NCBI GenBank assembly: GCA_903848465.1
Contig: CAINGK010000059.1
Coordinates: forward strand, 1-44,946
DNA from: an uncultured Verrucomicrobiota bacterium
Lineage (GTDB): Bacteria > Verrucomicrobiota > Verrucomicrobiia > Verrucomicrobiales > Verrucomicrobiaceae
Direction of reading: 5' to 3'
DNA: 44,946 bases
In this document: piece after piece, positions 1 through 7,712 of the stretch
Layout of the letters: each line of letters starts with the position of its first letter
Numbering within the stretch: the stretch's first letter is position 1
Translations under genes and position numbers: made by a program
Notes under the pieces: model-generated
Database searches by the model: none
Told to the model about the DNA's origin: nothing
What the model saw: only the letters and a program-made list of their open reading frames with translations

Positions 1-76
1 CGGCATCGCTACGCTCGCCTCACTCCGCAGCCCCCAATGGGGCGTGCATTGCAAGGCTAAAGCCTTTTACAGAACA
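1..76. other. Foreign sequence joined inside the HtrA-like gene (possible insertion-element end)
   Basis: Reading the minus strand, the HtrA-like protein is in frame through the glycine-rich GHGGGV stretch, where the family normally continues into the protease core. Here the frame meets a stop after KSVL, and the remaining bases to the window edge do not look like protease coding sequence. They include a short palindrome (AAGGCTTTAGCCTT on the minus strand). I infer an insertion or rearrangement breakpoint near position 75. Only a fragment is visible, so the element cannot be named. Confidence 0.35.
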
Positions 77-489
77 GACTTTACACCCCCACCGTGCCCT
101 TGCTGTTGCAGTTCTTCAGGCATCTGGAAGCCCGGGCCAAAGAAGCGGCGCAGGTCCATGCCTTCAGGCATTTGCATCTGGCTGACCTTGGCCTCGCTGG
201 AGACCGAGATTTTCACCACGCTGGGAGCCACGGCTTTAACAATGGGCGCAAAGCTCGGAAAAGCCCGGCCTGCGGTGGACAGCGGCGCATTGCTGACCTG
301 GATGTGAAGCGGTTCCGTCTTGCCGACAGGCGCATCTTTGGCAGCCGTAAAGGCCACCAGCGAAGCGCTCATGAGGCACACAGAACCCAGCACGACAGTG
401 CGCCGCCAGAACGGTTGAGTGGAGGTTTGAGTTTTCATAGGAGTATCAGTGGGGTTCATTGGGATTGTTGGGGTTGGATTGATTTCCAC
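67..489 (-). pseudogene. HtrA/DegP-like periplasmic serine protease, N-terminal fragment only
   Basis: The frame encodes 140 residues with an N-terminal membrane or signal segment (about residues 28-50, VVLGSVCLMSASLVAFTAA) and then the AVAPSVVKISV motif typical of the start of Do/HtrA proteases. The Met codons at 459 and 438 are alternative starts. Intact members are roughly 450-500 aa with a trypsin-like His-Asp-Ser domain followed by PDZ domains. None of these is present, because the frame stops just after a Gly-rich segment where foreign sequence begins. As it stands the gene cannot make a protease. It is read away from the DUF1501 gene across a 295-bp spacer that carries an inverted repeat. 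The family assignment rests on the short N-terminal match and the general layout. Confidence 0.6.
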
Positions 490-559
490 CGCAATGAAAG
501 CACCCCCAGCACGGCCTTTGTGTTACTGGAGCATTACAAGCGTGTAAGGTTTGGGATCT

Positions 560-774
560 GTACGATGGACACTCCTGTCCGTTGACTAGTGGCACCGCAG
601 GCATGGATGCTTTACAAGCTTCCCAGCCGAGCAAACGCAATGCAGTGGCGCGCCATACCAACTCAGATCACACATCTCAGCGGAATCTTGGATTGATGTA
701 CTGGACCGTTTACCAGTGCGGTAACAATGCTCCCTTTGTAAGCGCTGACCGACGGACAGGAGTGTCCATCGTAC
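560..774. repeat. Perfect 23-bp inverted repeats (560-582 and 752-774) enclosing 169 bp
   Basis: The arms at 560-582 and 752-774 are exact reverse complements. Each arm also contains its own small hairpin, GGACA-CTCC-TGTCC. The enclosed DNA has no convincing gene, only a weak TTACC/GGTAA hairpin near 710-724. The pair fills the gap between the DUF1501 stop and the truncated protease gene. It may be a small non-autonomous mobile element or two oppositely placed copies of a dispersed repeat. No target-site duplication was seen. Confidence 0.7.
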
Positions 775-784
775 TTCAACACCC

Positions 785-2218
785 TCACGCCAAAATCTCA
801 CTCACCACCCGTGCCTGTGGATTCTCCACGAGCACTTGCTCCGTGCCGTTGCGGCGGTAGCTGAGCTTGTGGGCGTCGAGACCGAAGAGGTGGAGGAGGG
901 TGGCGTGGTAGTCGTAGTGATTGACGACGTCCTTCACGGCGTGGTGGCCGAAGTCGTCGGTGGCGCCGTGGATGTAGCCGGACTTGAAGCCGCCGCCAGC
1001 CACCCACATGCTGAAGCCGTAGGTGTTGTGGTCGCGGCCCACAGTCGTGCGGTCCTTGGAGCCGGAGCGGTTTTGAATGACGGGGAGGCGGCCCATCTCA
1101 CCGCCCCAATGCACGATGGTGGTGTCGAGCAGACCGCGCTGCTTGAGGTCGATGACGAGAGCGGCGGCACCTTGATCCACATAGGTGCAGGCGGCGGGCA
1201 GCAGGGTGCGGATGTTTTGATGATTATCCCAGGTCTGATTGCCGGTGAAGAGCGAGACGCAGCGCACGCCGCGCTCGACAAGTCGGCGGGCGATGAGGCA
1301 GCGCGTGCCAAACTCGGCGGCGGCGGGATTGTCGAGACCGTAGAACTTTTTGGTGGCGGTGCTTTCCTGATCGATGTCGAGCGCTTCCTTGGCCGCCGTT
1401 TGCATGCGCGCGGCGAGTTCAAAGCTCTGGATTCGCGCTTCGAGATCGGCCTCGCCGGGGCGGGTTTCGAGGTGCTCCTGGTTCAGGCGCTGCACGAAAT
1501 TGAGGTAACGCTTCTGTGCATCGCCTTTGAGGCTGAGCGGCGCGTCGAGATTGGGAATGCGCGGTTCTTTGGGACGAATGACGGTGCCCTGATACAGGGA
1601 GGGCAGCCAGCCGTTGCTCCAGTTGTCCACACCAAGCACGGGCAGGCCGCGTGGATCGGTGAGGGCCACGTAGGCGGGCAGATCCTGATTTTCTGAACCG
1701 AGCCCATAGGTGAGCCAGCTCCCCAGCGTGGGCCGACCACCGGTGACCTGGCCATTGAGCAGGGCGTAGATCGACTGGCCGTGATTGTTCACGCCCGTGT
1801 GCATGGAGCGGATGAGCGTGACGTCATCGACGATGTTCGAGAAATGCGGCAGCAACTCGCTGACATCTATGCCTGACTGGCCGTACTGCTTGAACTTCCA
1901 CGGGCTGCCCATGCACTCGCGGCTGGCGCCAGCGGCATCGTCGTATTTCACTTCGCCGGGGAAATCCTTGCCGTCGTAGCGGGTGAGCTCGGGCTTGGGA
2001 TCAAACAGATCCATGTGGCTCGGCCCGCCCTGCATGAACATGGAGATCATCGCCTTGGCCTGCCCAAAGCCATGCGGCATCTTGGGCTTCAAATCAAAAT
2101 GGCGCGGTCCGATCTGCTCCGGGCTGGCGAGGAGGTTTTGGTCCCTCAGCAGCGTGGCCAAAGCGATACCGCCGATGCCGTAGGCGGAGCGGTGAAGAAT
2201 GGAGCGGCGAGAGAGCAT
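785..2218 (-). CDS. DUF1501 family protein, Tat-exported
   Basis: This 477-aa protein begins with a twin-arginine-like leader (LSRRSILHRSAYGIGGIALA). It carries the DUF1501 hallmarks FMQGGPSHMDLFDPKPEL near residue 60, HWGGEMGRLP near 370, and the C-terminal GRDHNTYGFSMW and DFGHHAVKDVVNHYD segments. DUF1501 proteins belong to the alkaline-phosphatase/sulfatase-like fold and are abundant in Verrucomicrobiota and planctomycetes, normally paired with a DUF1549/DUF1553 cytochrome-type partner and linked by inference to polysaccharide or sulfated-glycan use. No such partner is visible here: upstream lies xseA and downstream a broken HtrA gene, so this copy looks solitary. Full length for the family; substrate unknown. 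Confidence 0.92.
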   Translation of the reverse strand: MLSRRSILHRSAYGIGGIALATLLRDQNLLASPEQIGPRHFDLKPKMPHGFGQAKAMISMFMQGGPSHMDLFDPKPELTRYDGKDFPGEVKYDDAAGASRECMGSPWKFKQYGQSGIDVSELLPHFSNIVDDVTLIRSMHTGVNNHGQSIYALLNGQVTGGRPTLGSWLTYGLGSENQDLPAYVALTDPRGLPVLGVDNWSNGWLPSLYQGTVIRPKEPRIPNLDAPLSLKGDAQKRYLNFVQRLNQEHLETRPGEADLEARIQSFELAARMQTAAKEALDIDQESTATKKFYGLDNPAAAEFGTRCLIARRLVERGVRCVSLFTGNQTWDNHQNIRTLLPAACTYVDQGAAALVIDLKQRGLLDTTIVHWGGEMGRLPVIQNRSGSKDRTTVGRDHNTYGFSMWVAGGGFKSGYIHGATDDFGHHAVKDVVNHYDYHATLLHLFGLDAHKLSYRRNGTEQVLVENPQARVVSEILA

Positions 2219-2276
2219 GGTTTACCTACGTGGCGAAGGGAGCGAATCTTCAGGGGAAGCGGGGAACCAATGATCA

Positions 2277-2349
2277 CACCGCAGAGATTAGAAGACCGCA
2301 GAGGCCAGATTCAGAAGGTATTCTCTGCGGTCTTCTAATCTCTGCGGTG
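2277..2349. terminator. 27-bp perfect inverted repeat, terminator or dispersed repeat
   Basis: The arms 2277-2303 and 2323-2349 are exact reverse complements separated by 19 bases. The structure begins 14 bases after the xseA stop and ends before the DUF1501 start, so it can terminate xseA transcription. The arm is itself built from a repeated CTCTGCGG unit and is much longer than a usual intrinsic terminator, and no T-run follows. A dispersed genomic repeat with secondary terminator function is equally likely. Confidence 0.7.
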
Positions 2350-2363
2350 CCGATCAGGGCATT

Positions 2364-3707
2364 CTAACCCTTCACCACACTCCTCACCGTCCCCTGCGCC
2401 AGACGCGTCAGGATCTCATCCCCTGGCTTCACCTCAGCAGCATCCTTGAGCACCTTCCCCTCCGCATTCGTAGCGAAGGAAAAGCCACGGGCGAGCACCG
2501 CCTGCGGACCGATGTGCTTGAGCAGTTCCGCGCGCGATTGCAGGCGGTCCGCGAGGCGGTCGAGGCGATGCTGAAGGCCCTGCTGCAAGCGGCGCGCGCT
2601 CGTCTCGGCGCGGTGTACAGCCTCAGTGAGCTGCACGCGTGGGTGATGCGCGGCAAGGACGTGCTGCTTTTGCGTGAGGTCATCGGTCCAGGACTGCAAG
2701 CGTTCGCGCAAGGTCTCACGCAGACGCGCTTCGTGGTCGTCGAGGTTTTGCTCGGCCTGCTGCAGCAGGCGGTCGGGCGCGTGGAGCAGTGGTCCTTTAG
2801 CGGTGAGCTCGATGATGTGCTGATGGTGCTCCAGCAGCGTGCCCACGCGAGCTTTCAGCGTGCGGGCGATGCTGTCGAAGTGGCGCTGCAACTCGGTGCT
2901 GTCTGGCGCGAGGAGTTCCGCCGCTGCGCTGGGCGTGGGCGCACGCAGATCGGCCACGAAGTCGGCGATGGTGAAGTCGATTTCGTGCCCAACCGCAGAG
3001 ATGATGGGGATGGGACAGGCGGCGATGGCGCGGGCGAGCACTTCCTCATTGAAGCACCACAAGTCCTCCAAGCTGCCGCCGCCACGCCCGACGACGATGG
3101 TGTCCGGCACCGGCAGGCCGAAGCTTTCGGCATCACCTAGAACCTGGAGAGCGCGCACGATTTCGAGTTCGGCCCCCTGCCCTTGCACGCGCACGGGAAA
3201 GACGAGCACACGCACCCAGGGCGCACGCCGGGTGAGGATGTTGAGCATGTCCTGAATGGCCGCCCCAGTCGGCGAGGTGACGAGGGCGACGATACGCGGA
3301 AAGCGCGAGATGGCGCGTTTGCCTTCCGCATCAAAGAGGCCCTCCTCATGCAGCTTGCGCTTCAGCGCCTCAAAGCGCTCTTGCAGCGAGCCTTTGCCCT
3401 TGGCCTGCACCTGTTTGACGACCATCTGGTACTGCCCGCGCGGCTCATACACGCTGATCTCCCCATGCACCTGCATGAGCGCGCCGTCCTGAATGCGTGC
3501 GCTGCTGCGTGCGGCGGCTCCGCGAAACATGACGCAGCTCAGTTGCGCCCCGGCGTCCTTCAGCGTGAAGTATTGATGGCCGGAGGATTGCAGGCGGTGA
3601 TTGCTGATCTCGCCCTCAACCCACACGCTGCCGATGCGGCTTTGCAGCACGTCGCGGATTTCGCGCGTGAGCTGGGTCACAGAGAGGACGTCAGGGTCTT
3701 CGGGCAT
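2364..3707 (-). CDS. xseA: Exodeoxyribonuclease VII large subunit
   Basis: The 447-aa protein has the N-terminal OB-fold of XseA (VWVEGEISNHRLQSSGHQYF with CVMFRG, about residues 28-65) and the conserved catalytic region with GGGSLEDLWCFNEE (about residues 209-222), followed by a long charged helical region and a C-terminal hairpin ending in a LARGFSFATN segment. With XseB it degrades single-stranded DNA from both ends into oligonucleotides during repair. Length matches the family. The small subunit gene xseB, often adjacent, is not in this window. A 45-bp gap separates it from the upstream metalloprotease gene on the same strand. Confidence 0.97.
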   Translation of the reverse strand: MPEDPDVLSVTQLTREIRDVLQSRIGSVWVEGEISNHRLQSSGHQYFTLKDAGAQLSCVMFRGAAARSSARIQDGALMQVHGEISVYEPRGQYQMVVKQVQAKGKGSLQERFEALKRKLHEEGLFDAEGKRAISRFPRIVALVTSPTGAAIQDMLNILTRRAPWVRVLVFPVRVQGQGAELEIVRALQVLGDAESFGLPVPDTIVVGRGGGSLEDLWCFNEEVLARAIAACPIPIISAVGHEIDFTIADFVADLRAPTPSAAAELLAPDSTELQRHFDSIARTLKARVGTLLEHHQHIIELTAKGPLLHAPDRLLQQAEQNLDDHEARLRETLRERLQSWTDDLTQKQHVLAAHHPRVQLTEAVHRAETSARRLQQGLQHRLDRLADRLQSRAELLKHIGPQAVLARGFSFATNAEGKVLKDAAEVKPGDEILTRLAQGTVRSVVKG

Positions 3708-3752
3708 GGGCAGCGTTCATTGACCGAAAAACGGGCAAAGTCCAGCCGCAGC

Positions 3753-4565
3753 TCAAAACACCAGATGCCACAGCCAACCGGTGATGCCGGATGCCACCGA
3801 CCACCAGCAGCGCGCCACTTCCATGAAACCCAGTCCGGGAGCAGGTGATGAGGCGAGAAAGAGTGCGATGAGCAGGAAGGCATTGATGAGAAAGATCAGC
3901 ATCATGGAGAAGAACTCGCCATTGCGCTTGAGATCGCCCTGCTCGGCGATCACCGTTTTGACCGTGTAGGTGGCGTGGAAGCACCAGGTCAACCCGACCA
4001 ATGCGTAGAGGAAGCGCTGAGGCTTCAAATGCACGGTCCATTTCATGAGCTGTACGTCATGCGCTTGCTGCATGTCCAGCGCGAGGCCCACGATGCCGAA
4101 AACGAGCAAAATGATCAGCGTGTAAAACGGGATCAGATACGGGGCCAGGGTAATTAATGTGTTGGACTTGTCCGTCTCCACGTAGCCGCCCTCGGCGCTG
4201 ACTTTCCAGTCGAAGATGCGTCCGCCAAACAGCCGGGCGGTGACGAGGTGGCTGAACTCATGGCCAAAGACATAGGCCATCACGGGCCGCACCCCGGCCA
4301 AGTAGGCCAGCGCCCAGACGACGCCGCCAAAGGAAAAAAAGATGAACTCCTCGGACTTGAGGAAGTCCATTCGGGTCACCGCACGCCAAAGCATCATGAT
4401 CAGGGTGACGGCCGTAACCAGACAGGCCGGAGCCAGCACGGCACCACCAATCCACCGCTTTGTCAGCAGGAGGTAATGGTTCCTCTGTACGTCTTGCCGG
4501 TTGTTGATTCCGGCAGGACGGTTGCGGGCCTCATGGCGATGTCTTTGCACGTTGGCGGTGGACAT
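3753..4565 (-). CDS. M50-like integral membrane zinc metalloprotease
   Basis: The 270-aa protein has about five hydrophobic segments (near 42-60, 74-100, 136-163, 185-203 and 219-238). A zinc-binding HEFSH motif lies at residues 102-106, inside or at the edge of a membrane helix, as in site-2 proteases of family M50. It is followed by a GGY and LAPYLIPFY segment. A later QGDLKRNGEFFS stretch (about 209-220) could supply the third metal ligand, Asp211, although the classical NPDG motif is absent. The basic N-terminus is probably cytosolic. No PDZ domain is present, so this is a compact member. The substrate is unknown, and no sigma or anti-sigma gene is adjacent. The upstream spacer is AT-rich and palindromic. 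Confidence 0.75.
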   Translation of the reverse strand: MSTANVQRHRHEARNRPAGINNRQDVQRNHYLLLTKRWIGGAVLAPACLVTAVTLIMMLWRAVTRMDFLKSEEFIFFSFGGVVWALAYLAGVRPVMAYVFGHEFSHLVTARLFGGRIFDWKVSAEGGYVETDKSNTLITLAPYLIPFYTLIILLVFGIVGLALDMQQAHDVQLMKWTVHLKPQRFLYALVGLTWCFHATYTVKTVIAEQGDLKRNGEFFSMMLIFLINAFLLIALFLASSPAPGLGFMEVARCWWSVASGITGWLWHLVF

Positions 4566-4584
4566 GGGAATGGTGACATATTTA

Positions 4585-4628
4585 ATGTTTGTTAAACATC
4601 TTCACAATTTAAATGTGAATATGTGAAT
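4585..4628. promoter_or_regulatory. AT-rich palindromic spacer upstream of the metalloprotease gene
   Basis: The 81-bp gap between the metalloprotease start (4565) and the stop of the 55-aa gene (4647) is far more AT-rich than the surrounding DNA. It holds ATGTTT-gtt-AAACAT at 4585-4599, TTCACA paired with TGTGAA at 4601-4619, and a tandem ATGTGAAT pair at 4613-4628. It could be a promoter with operator for the metalloprotease, or a terminator of the upstream pair. No T-run supports the latter. Confidence 0.4.
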
Positions 4629-4646
4629 AATAATGTGCCGTTCTTT

Positions 4647-4814
4647 TCACAAATTCCAGTAAACGACCCCACCTACTAGAACTCCAAACCCAATCCCGAT
4701 GGCCTCCCAGGACTCTGGATCAGGCTTGTAGAACCCAAAACTGAGCCAACGAGCGGCCCAGAACCCGAGGTCGCCGAGCCGGGCTGCCAAAAAGCTCGCG
4801 GTGAAGCGGCTCAC
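4647..4814 (-). CDS. Small membrane protein (55 aa), translationally coupled to the DUF486 gene
   Basis: A GTG start overlaps the TGA stop of the upstream DUF486 gene in a GTGA arrangement, giving a 55-residue product (VSRFTASFLAARLGD... to ...GVLVGGVVYWNL). It has a C-terminal hydrophobic helix of about 18 residues after an aromatic, basic stretch. The one-base-register overlap is the usual signature of translational coupling, and supports this start rather than an ATG lying inside the DUF486 frame. No family recognised. It may be an accessory subunit of the transporter-like protein or an independent small membrane protein. Confidence 0.55.
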   Translation of the reverse strand: MSRFTASFLAARLGDLGFWAARWLSFGFYKPDPESWEAIGIGFGVLVGGVVYWNL

Positions 4815-5155
4815 TTGCGGAAAATAAAGTACACCGCCCCGCACATGCAGAGGGCGGCCCAGAGGTAGTCCCACTTGAGGGACTCTTTCATATAGAAGAC
4901 CACAAAGGGCACAAAAACCATCAGGGTGATGACCTCCTGAATGATCTTGAGCTGCGGCAGGGTCAGGGCCGTGCTGCCGATGCGGTTGGCGGGCACCTGG
5001 AGCATGTATTCAAAGAACGCAATGCCCCAACTGATGAAGGCGGCGATGAACCAGGGCTTGGCCTTCAAGTCCCTCAGGTGCGCATACCAGGCGAAGGTCA
5101 TGAAAATATTCGACCCCACCAGGAGTCCGACAGCTTTGATCACGGGCCAGTTCAT
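4811..5155 (-). CDS. DUF486 (DMT-superfamily-like) membrane protein
   Basis: From the ATG at 5155 the product is 114 aa with four predicted membrane helices, matching the DUF486 family: MNWPVIKAVGLLVGSNIFMT at the start, a central RDLKAKPWFIAAFISWGIAFFEY segment, and a C-terminal LWAALCMCGAVYFIF helix. The family is one half of a typical drug/metabolite transporter and may work as a dimer. Substrate unknown. The upstream in-frame Met at 5215 would add a polar 20-residue extension without family support, so the shorter start is preferred. It overlaps the 55-aa gene downstream. Confidence 0.85.
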   Translation of the reverse strand: MNWPVIKAVGLLVGSNIFMTFAWYAHLRDLKAKPWFIAAFISWGIAFFEYMLQVPANRIGSTALTLPQLKIIQEVITLMVFVPFVVFYMKESLKWDYLWAALCMCGAVYFIFRK

Positions 5156-5204
5156 ACGTGCATAAGAGCATGTGTTTCCCCGCTGCCAAGCGCGGCTTCG
5201 GTCA

Positions 5205-6116
5205 TTACACCCCACCGGCCAGTGCGGAGCCGCGCACTAGGAGGTCGAGGAAGCGCTCCTCAAAGGCCTCGTCACTGGTCACCTGCATGAAATCGACGCT
5301 GTGGCTGGCGCATTCACTGGCGAGGTTGCCGACGAAGGCGTCGAAGGTTTCGACGTAGCGCTGCACATCGCGCTTGGTCAGCCAGAAGCGGCGGCGCTCG
5401 CCGGTTTCGACCTCGGTGAGTTCGAGTTCGCCTTCGACCTCCGGGAGGCGCTCTTCGGGATGCACGATCTGCAGAAAGTGGTTCTCACCCGGCCAGGCCG
5501 AGACGCGGGCCACGGCCTCAGTGGCGCTGCCGATCTCGCGGCCAAAGAAGTCACTGATGATGAAGATGATGCCGTAGCGCTGCTTGCTGGGGCGGAATTC
5601 TTCAAAGCAGCGCTTCATGTCGGTGAGGCCGTCAAATTTCAGCTTCAGCACCGCCTGGATGACTTTCTCAATGTTCCCCTGCCCGCGCAGAGGTGGCAGT
5701 TCCTGATGCACGCCGCTGCTCATCGAGTAGAGACTCACACGCTGCTGCGCACTCAGCGCCAGATAGGCCAGCGCCACGGCAAAGCGCAGCGCCTGCCTCC
5801 GCTTCTCCGGAAACGGCTCCGCCATGGAGGTGCTGGTGTCCAGCATGATGTGGAGATTCAGCTCCTGCGTTTCTTCGTAGAGCCGCACAAAGAGCTTGTC
5901 CAGCCGCGCATACAAACGCCAGTCGATGGCGCGATAGTCCTCACGCGGCGTGTAGTGGCGGTAGTCCTTGAACTCGCGGGTGAAACCCGTGGCCGAGGTC
6001 GATTGCGCGCCGCGCCGCATCAACTGCCGCCGCTTGCGCAGGCGCAGCGCCAGCACGCGCAACCGGTCCAGAAAGGAGGCGTCAAAGAGGTCTTCGCGTT
6101 CGAGGGTGTGGGGCAT
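5205..6116 (-). CDS. DUF58 domain protein (VWA-like fold)
   Basis: Starting at the ATG at 6116 the protein is 303 aa. It contains the DUF58 signature GDYRHYTPREDYRAIDWRLY-like segment (here EFKDYRHYTPREDYRAIDW, about residues 50-68), then LDTSTSMAEPF (about 92-102), which resembles a von Willebrand A metal-ion site (DxSxS). DUF58 proteins usually sit with a MoxR AAA ATPase and VWA membrane proteins in Bat-type operons linked to envelope stress or metal-centre insertion. No MoxR partner is present here, which is unusual. The longer start at 6188 adds 24 residues without recognisable conservation. Confidence 0.9.
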   Translation of the reverse strand: MPHTLEREDLFDASFLDRLRVLALRLRKRRQLMRRGAQSTSATGFTREFKDYRHYTPREDYRAIDWRLYARLDKLFVRLYEETQELNLHIMLDTSTSMAEPFPEKRRQALRFAVALAYLALSAQQRVSLYSMSSGVHQELPPLRGQGNIEKVIQAVLKLKFDGLTDMKRCFEEFRPSKQRYGIIFIISDFFGREIGSATEAVARVSAWPGENHFLQIVHPEERLPEVEGELELTEVETGERRRFWLTKRDVQRYVETFDAFVGNLASECASHSVDFMQVTSDEAFEERFLDLLVRGSALAGGV

Positions 6117-6276
6117 GGTTGTCAGCAGCTTTACGAGTGAGAGAAGGACGGTGGCAAAATGACGAACCTCTTGGCTGGCGTTCTGCATTGGACCATTGGC
6201 ACATGGTTATTCATTCGTCATTCACCTTTCAACCCCGTTACTTGACCCCGCCCCACCCCTCGCCATGTCTTGACAC

Positions 6277-7560
6277 ATGTCTGAGGGTCCACCACTGATT
6301 GATCGGGTTCGTTTGCGCTCCAACCAATGGCGCAAGCTGCGCTCCATTGTGCTTAATTTGGCCACGACAGACAGCTTCTACGGCAAAAAAATCCGCGAAT
6401 GGGAGCTGAAAGTGAGTCGGCTCAATCGCGTGGATGATTTCATCGCGCAGGTGCCTTTCACTACGAAGGCGGACATACAGGCGGACCGGGTGGCGAACCC
6501 TCCTTTTGGCACCAATTTGACACGGGCGCTGAGTCAGTACACGCGGTTTTGCCAGACGAGCGGGACGAGCACCGGCATGCCGATGGCCTGGGTGGATACA
6601 CCGGAGAGCTGGGACGCGATGCTTAAGTGCTGGCAGCGGGTGTTTGATGCCGCTGGGGTGGTCAAAGGGCGTGATCGCATCTTTTTCGCGTTTTCATTCG
6701 GGCCGTTCCTGGGATTCTGGACGGCGTATGAGGCGGCGGCGAAGGACTACCTCGTGATACCCAGTGGCGGCTTGTCGAGTCAGGCGCGGCTGGAGGCCAT
6801 GGCGCGCTATGGGGCCACGGTGCTGTGCTGCACGCCCACGTATGCGCTGCGACTGGGGGAATTGATTGGTTCCGCCTCTGGCGTGGAGCGCATGGGGCTG
6901 CGAATCAATAAGATCATCGTCGCGGGAGAAACCGGCGGGAGCGTGCCGGAGGTGCGCCAGCGGCTGGAGGAGCTGTGGGATGCCCGCGTGTTTGACCACC
7001 ATGGCATGACTGAGGTCGGACCCGTGAGCTTTGAAACGGAGGACATGCCACGGCAACTGGTGGTGATTGAGGATGCTTATCTGGCTGAGATCGTTGATCC
7101 GAAAACGGGCGTGGAAGTGGCCGATGGTGAATGCGGTGAATTGATCCTCACCACGCTGGACCGCACCGCCTGCCCACTGCTGCGCTACCGGACTGGTGAC
7201 TGGGTGAAGAAGAAACTCCACCGTGGCAGACTGCTGCTGGACGGCGGCATCCTGAGCCGAGTGGATGACATGATCGTGGTGCGCGGCGTGAACATCTACC
7301 CCAGCGCGATCGATGCCGTGGTGCGGCAGTTTCCCGAGGTGGTCGAATACATGGTGGAGCAGCGCAAGGTGGATGCGATGGACGAGATCGAGCTGCTCAT
7401 CGAATTGGACGGCAACACGGTGAAGTCGCTGCTGAAGCGCATCGAGGCCAAGCTGAAGGACACTTTCTCGCTGCGTATTCCCGTGCGCCTGACTGAAACC
7501 AATAGCCTGCCGAGACATGAGTGTAAGGCGAAGCGCTGGAGGTTGGTTGAGAAGGAATGA
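6277..7560 (+). CDS. PaaK-like phenylacetate-CoA ligase family adenylate-forming enzyme
   Basis: The 427-aa protein has the AMP-binding P-loop-like motif TSGTSTGMP at residues 94-102, a GETGGSVPEVRQRLEELW segment, the HHGMTEVGP adenylate-binding motif and RTGDWV. A C-terminal lysine-containing PRHECKAKRWR segment matches the catalytic lysine region of the C-terminal subdomain. This is the architecture of phenylacetate-CoA ligase, which activates a carboxylate as acyl-AMP and transfers it to CoA. No other phenylacetate-degradation gene is nearby, so the true substrate is open; many such paralogues act in lipid or natural-product pathways. It is preceded by a CATTCGTCATT motif. Confidence 0.85.
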   Translation: MSEGPPLIDRVRLRSNQWRKLRSIVLNLATTDSFYGKKIREWELKVSRLNRVDDFIAQVPFTTKADIQADRVANPPFGTNLTRALSQYTRFCQTSGTSTGMPMAWVDTPESWDAMLKCWQRVFDAAGVVKGRDRIFFAFSFGPFLGFWTAYEAAAKDYLVIPSGGLSSQARLEAMARYGATVLCCTPTYALRLGELIGSASGVERMGLRINKIIVAGETGGSVPEVRQRLEELWDARVFDHHGMTEVGPVSFETEDMPRQLVVIEDAYLAEIVDPKTGVEVADGECGELILTTLDRTACPLLRYRTGDWVKKKLHRGRLLLDGGILSRVDDMIVVRGVNIYPSAIDAVVRQFPEVVEYMVEQRKVDAMDEIELLIELDGNTVKSLLKRIEAKLKDTFSLRIPVRLTETNSLPRHECKAKRWRLVEKE

Positions 7561-7672
7561 CGAATGTCGAATGTCGAAACCAGAATGAGGAGAGTTTAAT
7601 TCATGACGAAGCCCACATGAGCCAAGGTATTTAAAGAATTCGGTGTTCCGACTTCATTCGTCATTCGTCATT
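7556..7672. repeat. CATTCGTCATT inverted motif pair flanking the spacer
   Basis: AATGACGAATG at 7556-7566, overlapping the upstream stop codon, is the exact reverse complement of CATTCGTCATT at 7662-7672; a second overlapping copy lies at 7655-7665. The spacer carries little else besides a duplicated GAATGTC. The same 11-mer occurs at 6212-6222 and 13356-13366, each upstream of a plus-strand gene. Probably a dispersed repeat fragment. Confidence 0.5.
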
Positions 7673-7712
7673 TTCCCCTGTTCAACTTCCACCGCATGCC
7701 TACGCTCTCCCC

